Assembly: GCF_012034245.1 (NCBI RefSeq)
Contig: NZ_JAATEO010000018.1
Coordinates: 62,001-126,000 of the forward strand
Direction: 5' to 3'
DNA from: Micromonospora thermarum
Lineage (GTDB): Bacteria > Actinomycetota > Actinomycetes > Mycobacteriales > Micromonosporaceae
Length of the DNA stretch: 64,000 bases
In this document: piece by piece, positions 16,110 through 25,230 of the stretch
Layout: every line of letters begins with the position of its first letter
Position numbering within the stretch: position 1 is the stretch's first letter
Program-made: the position numbers and the translations under genes
Notes under the pieces: generated by a model
The model's input: only the letters and a program-made list of their open reading frames with translations
The model's database searches: none
What the model was told of the DNA's origin: nothing

Positions 16110-18919
16110 TCGGCCACCCAGTCCCGCAGCCGGTCGGCCAGCCGGGCATGCGGATGATTGGCGCCGCGGGCCTCCCGCAGGCCGGCGGCCGCGTCGGTGA
16201 GGATGAACAGCGCGGCTTCGAGCTGGTGCCCGCCCTGCCCCAGCAGCGCGGACGCGTGCCCCACGTAGCAGAGGGCGAGCAAGGTCTCCGGGTCATCCGG
16301 GCCCAACCGGCGGACCCGCTCCTCGTGGACGGCATGGGCCCGGGTGAAGACGGCCACGCGGAAATCCGTGTTCGCGTCGAAGTCCTCGAGCGGATCGAGC
16401 TGCAGCCCGGGGGGTGGTGCGAGCGGTACGTCGGGCGGGGCAGGCCGACCCACCACCGGCAGCCCTGGCGCAGTGGCGACGAGCAGGTTGTGCAGGGTCG
16501 CCAGGACGTGCGGATCGGCGGGGTGATGTTCGAGGACGCGCACGGCGTAGACCGCATGGAGGCGGGCCGGGTCGGTGACGATCGCGACGTTCTCCGCCGC
16601 GCTCAGCGTCTCAGGATGGGTGGGGCCGAGCAGTCGCACCCGGCCGGCGTACACCGCTTCGAACGTCGCCGCGGCGGCGGTGACCTCGCCGGCATCCCGC
16701 TGGCTTGCGCCGAGGCTGTTGAGCGCCTCCAGCGTCAGGACGTCGTCGTCGCCGCGGAGCCGCCGCATCCGCTCGTGGACGGCGCTCCGCAGCCGATGGG
16801 CCAGCCGGGGTCGGCCGGCTCGCGCCACTGCGGTCGCGTAGTCGCCGAGCGAGACGAGGGTGTCGGCGTCGTGGATGCTCAGCAGGCGGCGGCGGGCGCC
16901 GTAGACCGTCCGGAACAGTTTGGCCGCTGCGGCCGGTTCACGCAGGTTCAGGTGGCCGACCGCCACGTTGTGCAGGGCGGTCAGGGTGTCCGGGTCGTCG
17001 GATCCGAGGACCCGGACGAGGGCCGCGTGGACGCGAACCTTGAGCTCGATCGCCTCGCGGTGTCGTCCGCGCAGGTCCATCGTCGCGGCCAGGCCCACCA
17101 GCACGGCCAGGGTTGACGGGTCGTCGTCGCCCAGGGCCGTGCGGCAGGCCGAGGCGAGCCGGGCGAAGACCTCCTCGGCCTGCGGCAGGTCGCCGAGCTC
17201 CACATAGGCGCGCCCGGCTTCGTTCAGGGCGTACCGGTCGCCGACGCCCTGCTCCGGTCGGACCACCTCGCGCAGATGGGGGAGGTCCCGCTCGATCTGC
17301 CCATAGCGCAGCCCGGGCCGCGTGTCGTCCAGGCGTCGGGTGAGGACCTCGAGCGCGGCCCTGCGAAACCGCTGACGTCGCGCGTCCGCCAGGTCGACGA
17401 AGCGCAGCGTGCGGATCACGAGAGCGTGTACGAGCCACAGCGGCTGGTCGTCGCCGTGCACCGGCTGGGCCAGTCCTCGTTGCCGGGCCAGGTCGAGGCC
17501 GGTGGACACCAGATCGGAGCGTTGGGCAGGCTCGGCGTCGTCGGCCGCCGCGAGAATCTCGGCCAGCAGCGGCTCGGCGATCGGAGCCGTTGCGAGCACG
17601 CTGACCAGCTGGAGCGTCTCGCGCGCCGGCGCCGGAAGGTCGCGGATGCTTCGGAGCAGCGTCGCCGCGATGCTCGCCGGGCGCCGTCCCGCGATCTCGC
17701 CATGTAGCTCGGCGGCGAGGGCTATCGCGTCCGGGCCGGGCGCGGCCAGTTCCGCCCGCAGCGCGGCGTACCCGGCGAAGCCGTCCGTGGCGGCGAGTCC
17801 GGCGGCGAGCGACAGTGCCTGGGGGTGTCCGCCGAGGTCGGCGCAGGCGAGCTGACGGGCAGCTGCTCGCTCGCCGGGGGCCGGGCGCCGGGCCGAGGTG
17901 ATTAGCGCCACCGCGTCCTCGTCGGCCAGGGCCGACAGGCGGATCGGTTCGCCGCGCCGTGCCGCGGACTCGTACCGGGTGGTGATCAGCGTGTGGCCGG
18001 TGGCGGTGGGCGCGAGCAGGGCGTCGAAGAGCTCGTCGCCGGTGTCGCGGGGCAGGTCGTCGACGATCCAGAGGTACGGCAGACCAGCGCGCTCGAGATG
18101 ATCGCGGAGTGCGTGCTCGTCGGCCTCCTGACCGTTGGTGAGCTGTCGCGTGATCCGCTCGAGCTGGCGCCGCCGTACGTCGAGTGCGAACGCGTGGTCG
18201 CCGCGGCTGTGCAGGTGGCTGCCGAAGCCGTGCAGGAGGAAGATGCCTCCCGGGTACTCGTCGGCGAAACGGCGCGCGTACTCGACGGCCAGTGCCGTCT
18301 TGCCCTGGCCGCCGAGGCCGAGCAGCACGGCGACGGCCCGGCCGCGACGAGTGGGTGTGTACCCGGGGGTCAACGCCGCTTTGATCCGCCACAGCTCGGC
18401 CCATCGACCGCGGAAGGCGGGTGCCGGTTGGGGCTCGTGCGGCAGCCACCTCCCCGGGGTGGCGCTCGGCGCGTCGCCGAGAACCCGATCGTCGACCTGA
18501 GAGAGATGGGTTGCGACCGATTCCGCGACCGCCTCCACCGAGACCGTGGCGACCGGCAACTTCACGTCGGCCAGTTGGGCCGGAACCAGGTCGGCGAAGT
18601 CCACGCCGTGCCGGACCGCGAGCACGCGGCGGGTGTGTCCGTCCAGGCGGTGAGCCTGAGCGAGCGCGGTGGCCAGCTCCCAGCGGCAGTAGGGGCTCTC
18701 CGGGAACGCGGGACTGTAGAGCGCGACCAGGGACCGCGACCGGGCGAGGTTCCCGGCGATCGCCTCGTCGATCTGTTGGAAGTCCTGGATGCCGCGCTCG
18801 TCCCGAAACACCCGCAGCCGCTGGGCCTCCAGGGCGACCTGGAGTCGGCACGCCAGAGCGTGGTCCTCCCAGGAGTAGCTCAGGAACACGTCGAAGTGGG
18901 GCGAGGGGGCCGCGGTCAC
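16094..18919 (-). CDS. TIR-STAND-TPR protein 2
   Basis: This 941-residue protein starts at GTG 18919, overlapping the upstream TGA (GTGA). The TIR domain (FDVFLSYSWEDHALA, residues 9-140) has SPYCRWEL with the candidate catalytic Glu at 81. The Walker A motif is LLGLGGQGKTAL and Walker B is YLWIVDDLPRD. TPR repeats of the kinesin-light-chain type (LGSDDPDTLTALHNVAVGHL, LGPTHPETLSAAENVA, LGPDDPETLLALCYVG) fill the C-terminal half. It has the same domain plan as the convergent TIR protein, but the two are clearly diverged in sequence, so they may sense different ligands. It is co-transcribed with the TetR-like/TPR gene. Confidence 0.87.
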   Translation of the reverse strand: MTAAPSPHFDVFLSYSWEDHALACRLQVALEAQRLRVFRDERGIQDFQQIDEAIAGNLARSRSLVALYSPAFPESPYCRWELATALAQAHRLDGHTRRVLAVRHGVDFADLVPAQLADVKLPVATVSVEAVAESVATHLSQVDDRVLGDAPSATPGRWLPHEPQPAPAFRGRWAELWRIKAALTPGYTPTRRGRAVAVLLGLGGQGKTALAVEYARRFADEYPGGIFLLHGFGSHLHSRGDHAFALDVRRRQLERITRQLTNGQEADEHALRDHLERAGLPYLWIVDDLPRDTGDELFDALLAPTATGHTLITTRYESAARRGEPIRLSALADEDAVALITSARRPAPGERAAARQLACADLGGHPQALSLAAGLAATDGFAGYAALRAELAAPGPDAIALAAELHGEIAGRRPASIAATLLRSIRDLPAPARETLQLVSVLATAPIAEPLLAEILAAADDAEPAQRSDLVSTGLDLARQRGLAQPVHGDDQPLWLVHALVIRTLRFVDLADARRQRFRRAALEVLTRRLDDTRPGLRYGQIERDLPHLREVVRPEQGVGDRYALNEAGRAYVELGDLPQAEEVFARLASACRTALGDDDPSTLAVLVGLAATMDLRGRHREAIELKVRVHAALVRVLGSDDPDTLTALHNVAVGHLNLREPAAAAKLFRTVYGARRRLLSIHDADTLVSLGDYATAVARAGRPRLAHRLRSAVHERMRRLRGDDDVLTLEALNSLGASQRDAGEVTAAAATFEAVYAGRVRLLGPTHPETLSAAENVAIVTDPARLHAVYAVRVLEHHPADPHVLATLHNLLVATAPGLPVVGRPAPPDVPLAPPPGLQLDPLEDFDANTDFRVAVFTRAHAVHEERVRRLGPDDPETLLALCYVGHASALLGQGGHQLEAALFILTDAAAGLREARGANHPHARLADRLRDWVADQVDG

Positions 18920-21111
18920 TCCGTGATGGTCCACCAGGCGCCATCCAGGCCGCTGACCGCGTCCGGGCGTAGCTCGGCCAGCAGAGCGTGGGCGGCGCGC
19001 AGCAGCGGGTGGTCGTCCTCCAGGGCGGGTAGCTCCCACGCGCCGTCGTCGCTGCTCGCTCCGATGCGACGGTCGTATGCGGGGGAGCGGTCGAGTATCT
19101 GTTCGAGCAGGTCGACGGCCTCGCCGGTCCGGCCGATGCGGGCAGCCAGCCGGGCGGCGCCGAGCCGGGCCGCCAGTGCCAGCGGGTGGCGGTCCGCCGC
19201 GGTGCCGTCGGCGATCGCCCGGGCCTCGGCGAAGTGGGCCTGGGCCCGGTCGATTTGACCCAAGGCTGCGTGGGCCTCGGCGATTCCGGTCAGCGTGCCC
19301 ACTCGTACGGGGTGGCGCGGAGCCAGGCGGGCCTCGTCGTTGCGGATCGCGTTCCAGTCGCGTAGTGCGGCCTCGGCGTCGCCGGACACCAGGCGGGTGC
19401 GCGCGACCGTGCGGCGGACCTGGAGAGTCGTCGGGTGGGCGGGCCCGAGGGTCTGATCGGCGAGCCGGGCAACGGCGTTCAACTCCGCGGGCTCGCCGGT
19501 GGCCTCGGCCCGGCACAGCCGGATCTCGATCGCCAGCTGCGGCGAGACGGTCGTGCGGAACCAGTCGTCCAGAGCCGGCGACGCGGCGAGCAGGGCGGCC
19601 GCCTCGGCGGGGCGCTCCAGGTCGAGCGTGCAGCGAGCGATGATCAGCAGTGTGTGCTGGTAGGCGTAGCTGAATGGCAGGTAGCCGGGTGTGTCGGTGA
19701 GGTGGGTCTGACGGGCCAGCAACGCCCCACGGGTCGGGTGTCCGGCTTGAAACAGCACGTCGGCGAGGCCGAGTCGGGCCAGGTGGATGCCGCGTGGATG
19801 CAGCGCGCGGTCCGCCAGCAGGAGCCGGGACTCGCGAACGGCCTCGTCGAGGCGTCCGCCTGCGGCGTACGCGCGGACGAGCGCGTTGCGGCTCAGCGAC
19901 AGCCGTTCCCGGCTGGTCGGGTCGGATTGGCCGGTCGTCGCGCTGCGGATCCGGACCGCCTGCTCGGCATGCTCGACGGCCTCATCGGGCCGCCCGATCG
20001 CTGCGAGCGTGTCGGCGAGATTGGTCAGGGCGCGGGCCTTGCGGGACGGGTCGGCGAGCGCCTCGTCCGAGAGCCGCAGCGAGGTCTCGATCGACGCCAG
20101 CGACTCCTGGTGACGGCCGAGTCGATGGAGCGCGAGGCTCAACCGGCTGGTGAGGTCGGCCCGTACCTCGATCAGCTGGCGGCGGGTCTCGCTCCCCTCC
20201 GGCCCGGTCGCGTATGGACCGTCGATCGCGGCGGCAACCAACCGCTCGGCGTGGCCGGCTTCCTCCGCCGCGCGTACCAGCAGCACGTTGGTGCTGAGCA
20301 ACTCCATGATCAACGCGCCGTGCGCGTCGATGCGATGCCGGGCGGCTCGGCCGCTGGTCTCGGCGCGCGACAGGACGGCCTCGGCGCTCTCCAGCGAGCG
20401 GGCCCACGGCACGTTGCTCGAGACGTACCGTCCGAACCAGTAACCCTCCAGCCCGGCGGCGAGCACATCGGGCGTCGCCTCGCGGTCGTCGGTGCAGGCC
20501 ACGGTGGCGACGCTGGACAGGTGCAGGGCCGCGCCCTTGGGCAGCCGTGGTGGCGCGAAGGCGGCGGTCGCCGACGCGAGGTGCCCGGCCAGGTAGTCGG
20601 CGAAGATCGCTGACCGCCCGTGCCAGGCCTCCCGGGCGATCACGGCCAGATGCCCCTCGCCGAAGTCGTGCTCGCCGGCGCTGTGCGAGCCCCCGGCGGC
20701 CGCGCCGCGGACCCGGTCGGCCGCGGTGTCGCCCAGCCCGGCCCGGAGCTGGCCGAGGAGGAAGTCGTGCTTCCGACAGAACGCGGCGACATCGGCGAAG
20801 GCGTGCCGGACTGCGGCGCGCGCGTCTTCGGCCCGGCGGTGGGCGTGCGGCTGGGCCTGCTGAGGGCGCTCGGCCGTCCATCGTTGCCAGGCGTGTGCGA
20901 CTGCCAGGGCGGCGAGCACGCCCTTGGCCTTGACCTCGCCGTACAGCCAGACTCCGCTGCGCCCACGGTGGCCCGATGGGCGACCGCGACCGGATTCGAT
21001 CCGGAGCTCCCCGGCCACCTCATCCATGCGCATCGACCGATACGTGGTGCGGGAGAGGACGCTCTCGGCGGCTTCGGCGATGGCGGTCAGGTGATTGGCG
21101 GAGTCCGGCAC
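18916..21111 (-). CDS. TetR-like HTH/TPR fusion protein
   Basis: This 731-residue protein starts at GTG 21111. Residues 8-70 resemble a TetR DNA-binding domain (AIAEAAESVLSRTTYRSMRM, DEVAGEL, then VWLYGEVKAKGVLAALAV) with a Gly/Arg-rich insertion (SGRGRPSGHRGRSG) between the helices. The segment to about residue 300 is helical and looks like a ligand-binding region. The remainder is TPR (RKARALTNLADTLAAIGRPDEAVEHAEQA, PTTLQVRRTVARTRLVSGDAEAA). TetR heads joined to TPR arrays are uncommon. Its last base pairs overlap the TIR-STAND start, so the two are made together. The palindromes in the divergent promoter just upstream are candidate binding sites. Confidence 0.75.
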   Translation of the reverse strand: MPDSANHLTAIAEAAESVLSRTTYRSMRMDEVAGELRIESGRGRPSGHRGRSGVWLYGEVKAKGVLAALAVAHAWQRWTAERPQQAQPHAHRRAEDARAAVRHAFADVAAFCRKHDFLLGQLRAGLGDTAADRVRGAAAGGSHSAGEHDFGEGHLAVIAREAWHGRSAIFADYLAGHLASATAAFAPPRLPKGAALHLSSVATVACTDDREATPDVLAAGLEGYWFGRYVSSNVPWARSLESAEAVLSRAETSGRAARHRIDAHGALIMELLSTNVLLVRAAEEAGHAERLVAAAIDGPYATGPEGSETRRQLIEVRADLTSRLSLALHRLGRHQESLASIETSLRLSDEALADPSRKARALTNLADTLAAIGRPDEAVEHAEQAVRIRSATTGQSDPTSRERLSLSRNALVRAYAAGGRLDEAVRESRLLLADRALHPRGIHLARLGLADVLFQAGHPTRGALLARQTHLTDTPGYLPFSYAYQHTLLIIARCTLDLERPAEAAALLAASPALDDWFRTTVSPQLAIEIRLCRAEATGEPAELNAVARLADQTLGPAHPTTLQVRRTVARTRLVSGDAEAALRDWNAIRNDEARLAPRHPVRVGTLTGIAEAHAALGQIDRAQAHFAEARAIADGTAADRHPLALAARLGAARLAARIGRTGEAVDLLEQILDRSPAYDRRIGASSDDGAWELPALEDDHPLLRAAHALLAELRPDAVSGLDGAWWTITE

Positions 21112-21288
21112 TCGAACATCCTACGCCACGGTAGTCGAATCGATCTTTACCGGGATTAAAAATCCGACCAAGGAATCAAGTTGTAGCCGCGTTAAAAATC
21201 GAGCTACGCTCTGGTCGTCGTCACGTTCCTGCCCTGCCGTCCCTCGCCAGGGTGGTTATCCCCCAACTGACTGATTGATGGAGCGCCG
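21112..21288. promoter_or_regulatory. AT-rich divergent promoter with repeated TTAAAAATC
   Basis: This is the 177-base gap between the TetR-like/TPR gene and the lipoprotein operon. GGATTAAAAATCC at 21153-21165 is a perfect inverted repeat with a 3-base centre, and a second TTAAAAATC occurs at 21192-21200. These AT-rich stretches stand out in this GC-rich genome and fit operators or promoter elements. Control by the TetR-like protein is an inference. Confidence 0.5.
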
Positions 21289-22533
21289 ATGAGTGCCGCG
21301 CCGAGCTTCATCCCTGCTCATGCCCTTGTCCGTCACGCTGCGAAATTGCTGATCATGGGTCTGCTGGCCCTGTCGAGCGCCTGCGATGACGGCGACGACC
21401 GGACGGCTGAACCCGCCGGCGTCTCAGCCAAGGCCTGCGAAGAGGTGGCCGACTTCAGAGTGGACAACGACAAGGTCGACCTCGCGCTCGTGGTCGACAA
21501 CACGGCGTCGGCGGCGCGGGGCGACCTGCCGCCGGCCGCCTCGAGAGCCCTGGACGAGGCCCAGGGACGGGCGCGCGAACGCAAGAGCGCGGGACAGGTC
21601 GTGCTCATCACGGTCAACGGCGCGGGGACGCAGCCCGGTGTGGTCCGCCGGGTCGCCCTCGACCCGAGGCCTGGTGATGCGGAGAGCTCGCGCAACGCGC
21701 GTCGCGCCGTGATCTCCTGCGTCCGGCAGTGGGCGCGCGAGGCGGCTCCGCAAGCGAAGGGCAGCGACGTGCTCGCCGCCGTCACGTTCGCCGCGCGGCA
21801 GCAGGCCGGGGAGATCCTCGTCGTCTCGGACGGCGTGGCCAATGCCGGCGAACTCGACGTCAACGGCGACGCCCTGGACACCGACCCGACCGCCCTGGCT
21901 CGGGCTCTGTTGCGGGAGAAGCGGATTTCCGCCCAGACGATCGAGGGCTCCTCGATCGTCTGGGCGGGGTTGGGTGACACCGCCGAACCGCTGCCCGGCA
22001 GCGTCCGTACGGCGCTCCGAGAGCTGTGGTCGGCGATCCTCACCGAGGCGAAGGCCGACGTGACCTTCGATGACCAACCTCGCGAGTCCGGCGGTTCCGA
22101 CGACACTCTCCCGCCCGACGAGGTGTCGCTGGTCCTCACGTCCTCGCCGCTGCCCTGCGGTTCACGGATCGTGGCGCCGAGCACGGTGCTGTTCAAGCCG
22201 GGCAGCGCGCAGTTGCGGCCGGGGGTGAAAGACGTCCTGCTCCCGGTGGTCGAGCAGTTGCGCGCGGACCCGGACCAGCACGCCCTGGTCACCGGCCACA
22301 CCGCCGCCTACCAGTCGACCCGCTACCGGCAGCGCCTGTCCGAGGACCGTGCCCGAGCCGTCCAGACCGCCCTGCTGGAGATGGGTGCGCCGGCCGACCG
22401 AGTGGGGTTCGCCGGGTACGGGTCACGCCGGCCGCAGGTCGACGAGTTTCCCGGAGGCCGGCACGACGAGAGTCGCGCCGCGCAGAACCGACGAGTGGAG
22501 ATCGACCTGATCCGGAAGGGCTGCGCGAGGTGA
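21289..22533 (+). CDS. Lipoprotein with VWA-like and OmpA domains
   Basis: This 414-residue protein starts at ATG 21289 with GGAG six bases upstream. It has a signal peptide with lipobox LSSAC, so lipidation is predicted at Cys about 32. Residues about 60-260 resemble a von Willebrand A fold with a degenerate MIDAS (LALVVDNTASAARG, EILVVSDGVANAG). Residues about 300-410 form an OmpA/MotB peptidoglycan-binding domain (FKPGSAQLRPG, TGHTAAYQSTRYRQRLSEDR, GYGSRRP, NRRVEIDL). It should sit on the outer face of the membrane holding peptidoglycan. It is the first gene of a coupled operon, with its TGA overlapping the GTG of the next gene. Confidence 0.82.
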   Translation: MSAAPSFIPAHALVRHAAKLLIMGLLALSSACDDGDDRTAEPAGVSAKACEEVADFRVDNDKVDLALVVDNTASAARGDLPPAASRALDEAQGRARERKSAGQVVLITVNGAGTQPGVVRRVALDPRPGDAESSRNARRAVISCVRQWAREAAPQAKGSDVLAAVTFAARQQAGEILVVSDGVANAGELDVNGDALDTDPTALARALLREKRISAQTIEGSSIVWAGLGDTAEPLPGSVRTALRELWSAILTEAKADVTFDDQPRESGGSDDTLPPDEVSLVLTSSPLPCGSRIVAPSTVLFKPGSAQLRPGVKDVLLPVVEQLRADPDQHALVTGHTAAYQSTRYRQRLSEDRARAVQTALLEMGAPADRVGFAGYGSRRPQVDEFPGGRHDESRAAQNRRVEIDLIRKGCAR

Positions 22534-23879
22534 GCACACCTCGTTGGGCGAGCCGCCTGTTTGATGGGATCTTCCCGTCCGGCGCGGTGGAACGGGAGCG
22601 GGTACGGATCCTGCGCGCCGAACGCCCGCAGGCTGCGACCCTCCCACCGGAGGAGCTCAGCCCTGGCGAGGTCGCCGTCGCCCTCGAGACCGGGTCGACC
22701 CTCGCCCACCGCGACGCCAAGCACGCCGCCAGGCTGTTGAAGGCCCAGAAGAAGCTGGTCTCCACCGCGGCCACGTCGCAGCTGGCGTACCAGCGGCTCC
22801 AGGCGGTCAGCACGGACTCGCGGTGGGCCGGGCACACCCGCCAACTGCGGGTGGCGCAGGATCGGTCGGAGCCCGCAACCGGTGGGGACGCCGGGTTCCA
22901 GGAGGACTTCGACCCCCACCGGCCGCTCGTCGCCGAATGGTTGCTCAGCCTGGTCGAGGTGCTGTTCGTCGTCGTCGAGGTGGTCTTCTGGTACCAGGTC
23001 TTCAACGACGACGTGGAGCCGGACGCCGGACTGTTCGACGCCGAACGGATGAGCGCGATCCTGCTCGCGGTGCTCATCCCCGTCGTGGGGGTCTGGGTAG
23101 CGCGCACCATCGGCAAGCTCGCGCACCGATGGGTGGCCCGTTACCCGGGTGTCCAGCGCACCGCCAGGCTCGGCACGTTGTTCAGCGGCGTGACCGGTGT
23201 GCTGGCGCTCGTCGCCATCGCGTGGCTGGTCTTCGTGCGGTTCTCGCCCGACGAGCAGGTTTTCGCGGGCACGTCCGTGCCAGCCGTGCCGATGGCCGTG
23301 GTCTTCGTGCTCGTGCTGCTGATCGACACGGTGGCCCGTACGTTTCTCACCTCGGAGATCCGGGTGCAGAGCAACGCGCGGGCGAGGCATTTCGACCGCC
23401 TGGCCAAGCGCCTGATCGCCCAGAACGCCGCGCATGATCGCGCCTGGCTCGGCCTGCGCAGCGCCATTCAGGTGGAGCTCGACCGGTGCGAGCGGTTCGG
23501 CGTGGTCGGCGGCCTCCTTGTCCTCGACGAACGGGCGGTGGGCGGGCGCGGCGGGCACCCGCTCACCGGCGTGACGGAACGCGACGCACACACGACCTCG
23601 GCCGAGCCGGGCCTTGCCCTGCCCGACCCGACGCAGCAGCGCCTGTTCGGAGCGCCGGTCGCCCTCGCGCCACTGCGGACGATCTACGATGCGGTCAACT
23701 CGCTCGATACCTTCCGCCCGCTGACCAAGGACGAGGTCAACAGGGCTATCACCAGGCTCCGCTTGGAGCTGCACGGCACGTCGACGACCACAGCCGTGCC
23801 GCCCGCTGCCAACGGCACGGGCCCTACCCTCCCCGCGCCCGACCCCGGCGGGCCCGAACGCGGCAGGAGCAGGCTGTGA
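22530..23879 (+). CDS. Four-helix membrane protein, unrecognised
   Basis: This 449-residue protein starts at GTG 22530, overlapping the lipoprotein stop (GTGA). A cytosolic-looking N-terminal 130 residues precede four hydrophobic segments (VEVLFVVVEVVFWYQVF, AILLAVLIPVVGVWVA, VTGVLALVAIAWLVFV, AVVFVLVLLIDTVARTF), followed by a soluble C-terminal part of about 160 residues ending in a Pro-rich tail. I do not recognise the family. It is placed between the OmpA-type lipoprotein and the VWA protein, so an envelope-spanning complex with them is likely. Confidence 0.7.
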   Translation: MSTPRWASRLFDGIFPSGAVERERVRILRAERPQAATLPPEELSPGEVAVALETGSTLAHRDAKHAARLLKAQKKLVSTAATSQLAYQRLQAVSTDSRWAGHTRQLRVAQDRSEPATGGDAGFQEDFDPHRPLVAEWLLSLVEVLFVVVEVVFWYQVFNDDVEPDAGLFDAERMSAILLAVLIPVVGVWVARTIGKLAHRWVARYPGVQRTARLGTLFSGVTGVLALVAIAWLVFVRFSPDEQVFAGTSVPAVPMAVVFVLVLLIDTVARTFLTSEIRVQSNARARHFDRLAKRLIAQNAAHDRAWLGLRSAIQVELDRCERFGVVGGLLVLDERAVGGRGGHPLTGVTERDAHTTSAEPGLALPDPTQQRLFGAPVALAPLRTIYDAVNSLDTFRPLTKDEVNRAITRLRLELHGTSTTTAVPPAANGTGPTLPAPDPGGPERGRSRL

Positions 23880-24661
23880 TGGCGTCCGGCCGGTTGCGGC
23901 CCGGCCCGCCGCTCGTCCGGGGCACCGGGCTGCGCCCCGCGCACGGGGTCGCCCGGCGGCTCGTCCCGCTGCTGCTCCTGGTCGTGGCGCCGCTGGTCCT
24001 GTTGGGCTGGCTGGCCGTGCACACCGTGCGGGAGCAGGTGGAGCAGTCCGGACGGATCGAGGAGTACCAGTTGGTCGGGCCACGGGGACCGGCCTGCCTC
24101 CGGATGGTCATCGTCGTCGACATCTCCGGCTCGATGCTCGACTTTGCGGTGCCCCGGGACCGCGCGCTCGAGCGACTATTCACCTGGCTCAGCGCCAACC
24201 TGCGTACCGAAGACGAGCTCGCGGTGGTCGACTTCGCGGCGGAGGCGGCCACGCGGGTGCCCGCGACCGACTATCGGGCCGCCCGCCTGCCCGGTCCCAC
24301 CGGGGCTGCCGACGGCAACGACACGCTGCTGCTACCTCCGATCGCGGAGGTGGCCCGGCTCGGAGCGACCGACTGCGACGTCGAGCTCATGTTCATCTCC
24401 GATGCGCTGATCACCGATCTCCCGGCGACCGCCAACGACGGTCGCCGGTTGTTGACCACCGCCGGGGTGCACGGCATCCACCTGCTGGTCCCGGGTGAGG
24501 ACATGGAGATCAGCGATCAGTGGCAGGTGGCCTTCCCGGCGGCCCCGCCGATCCGTTTCGACGGCGACGACGCCGACGACACCGCGCTCGCGCTTGGCCG
24601 CGCGGTGGCGGCAGTCACCGGCCAGCGGCTGGAACGCCGTCCCGAGCCGAGGACCACCTGA
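23879..24661 (+). CDS. Membrane-anchored VWA-domain protein
   Basis: This 260-residue protein has its ATG at 23879 overlapping the upstream TGA. One transmembrane segment lies at residues about 27-47 (RLVPLLLLVVAPLVLLGW). The rest is a von Willebrand A domain with an intact MIDAS: DISGSM, then a Thr region (ATDCDVELMFISDALIT). VWA domains bind protein partners through a divalent metal. The VWA-like lipoprotein two genes upstream suggests paired adhesion modules on the outer membrane face. Confidence 0.8.
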   Translation: MASGRLRPGPPLVRGTGLRPAHGVARRLVPLLLLVVAPLVLLGWLAVHTVREQVEQSGRIEEYQLVGPRGPACLRMVIVVDISGSMLDFAVPRDRALERLFTWLSANLRTEDELAVVDFAAEAATRVPATDYRAARLPGPTGAADGNDTLLLPPIAEVARLGATDCDVELMFISDALITDLPATANDGRRLLTTAGVHGIHLLVPGEDMEISDQWQVAFPAAPPIRFDGDDADDTALALGRAVAAVTGQRLERRPEPRTT

Positions 24662-24678
24662 CCAGCAAGGAGTGCATC

Positions 24679-25230
24679 GTGCAGGAGTGCAGGTCACCGA
24701 CGATCGACCAGGCCAGTGGCTGGATCGTCGCCGAAATCGCGCCGGAGCACAGCGCCGCGCTGACGATCGTCAGCGCGGGCTACTTCGGCAACGACCTGAT
24801 CCGCCGCCGAATCGTCCAGGCGGTCTTCCGGCCTCGCCGGTGGGCGTCGCCCAACTCGGTCGACCCAGAAGCCACCATGGCCCTCATCGTCCACGTGACC
24901 CTGGTCGTGCTCAGCGGCGTCGCGACGGACCTGGTGACCGAGAGCGTCCTGGGTGCCGGTCGCGGGACGGCCGCGCGGTGGCGGCGCTGGCGGGCCCGGC
25001 GCCGGCTCGCCCGGCGCTCGCCGCCGTCCGGTGGTCAGACCCGCCTGCCGCGGCTCACCGCGACTGATGCCCGCCGGGTCGGCGAGGGCGCGCGGCGGAT
25101 CGCGCTCAACGCCGGCGTGACCACCGAACAGGCTGATCTCCTTGCGATCATGCTCGCCGCCGTGCTGACCGAGCACGGCACCGCGCCCGGCGCCGCCGCA
25201 CTGCCGAAGGGCTCCGCCGGTGCGGACTGA
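24679..25230 (+). CDS. Protein of unknown function in the envelope operon
   Basis: This 183-residue protein starts at GTG 24679 with AAGGAG seven bases upstream. A hydrophobic stretch (MALIVHVTLVVLSGVATDLV, about residues 73-92) is followed by an Arg-rich segment (ARWRRWRARRRLARR) and a helical C-terminus (ATDARRVGEGARRIALNAG, EQADLLAIMLAAVL). It may be a small monotopic or effector-associated module. I recognise no family. Its end overlaps the start of the protease gene by 11 bases. Confidence 0.6.
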   Translation: MQECRSPTIDQASGWIVAEIAPEHSAALTIVSAGYFGNDLIRRRIVQAVFRPRRWASPNSVDPEATMALIVHVTLVVLSGVATDLVTESVLGAGRGTAARWRRWRARRRLARRSPPSGGQTRLPRLTATDARRVGEGARRIALNAGVTTEQADLLAIMLAAVLTEHGTAPGAAALPKGSAGAD

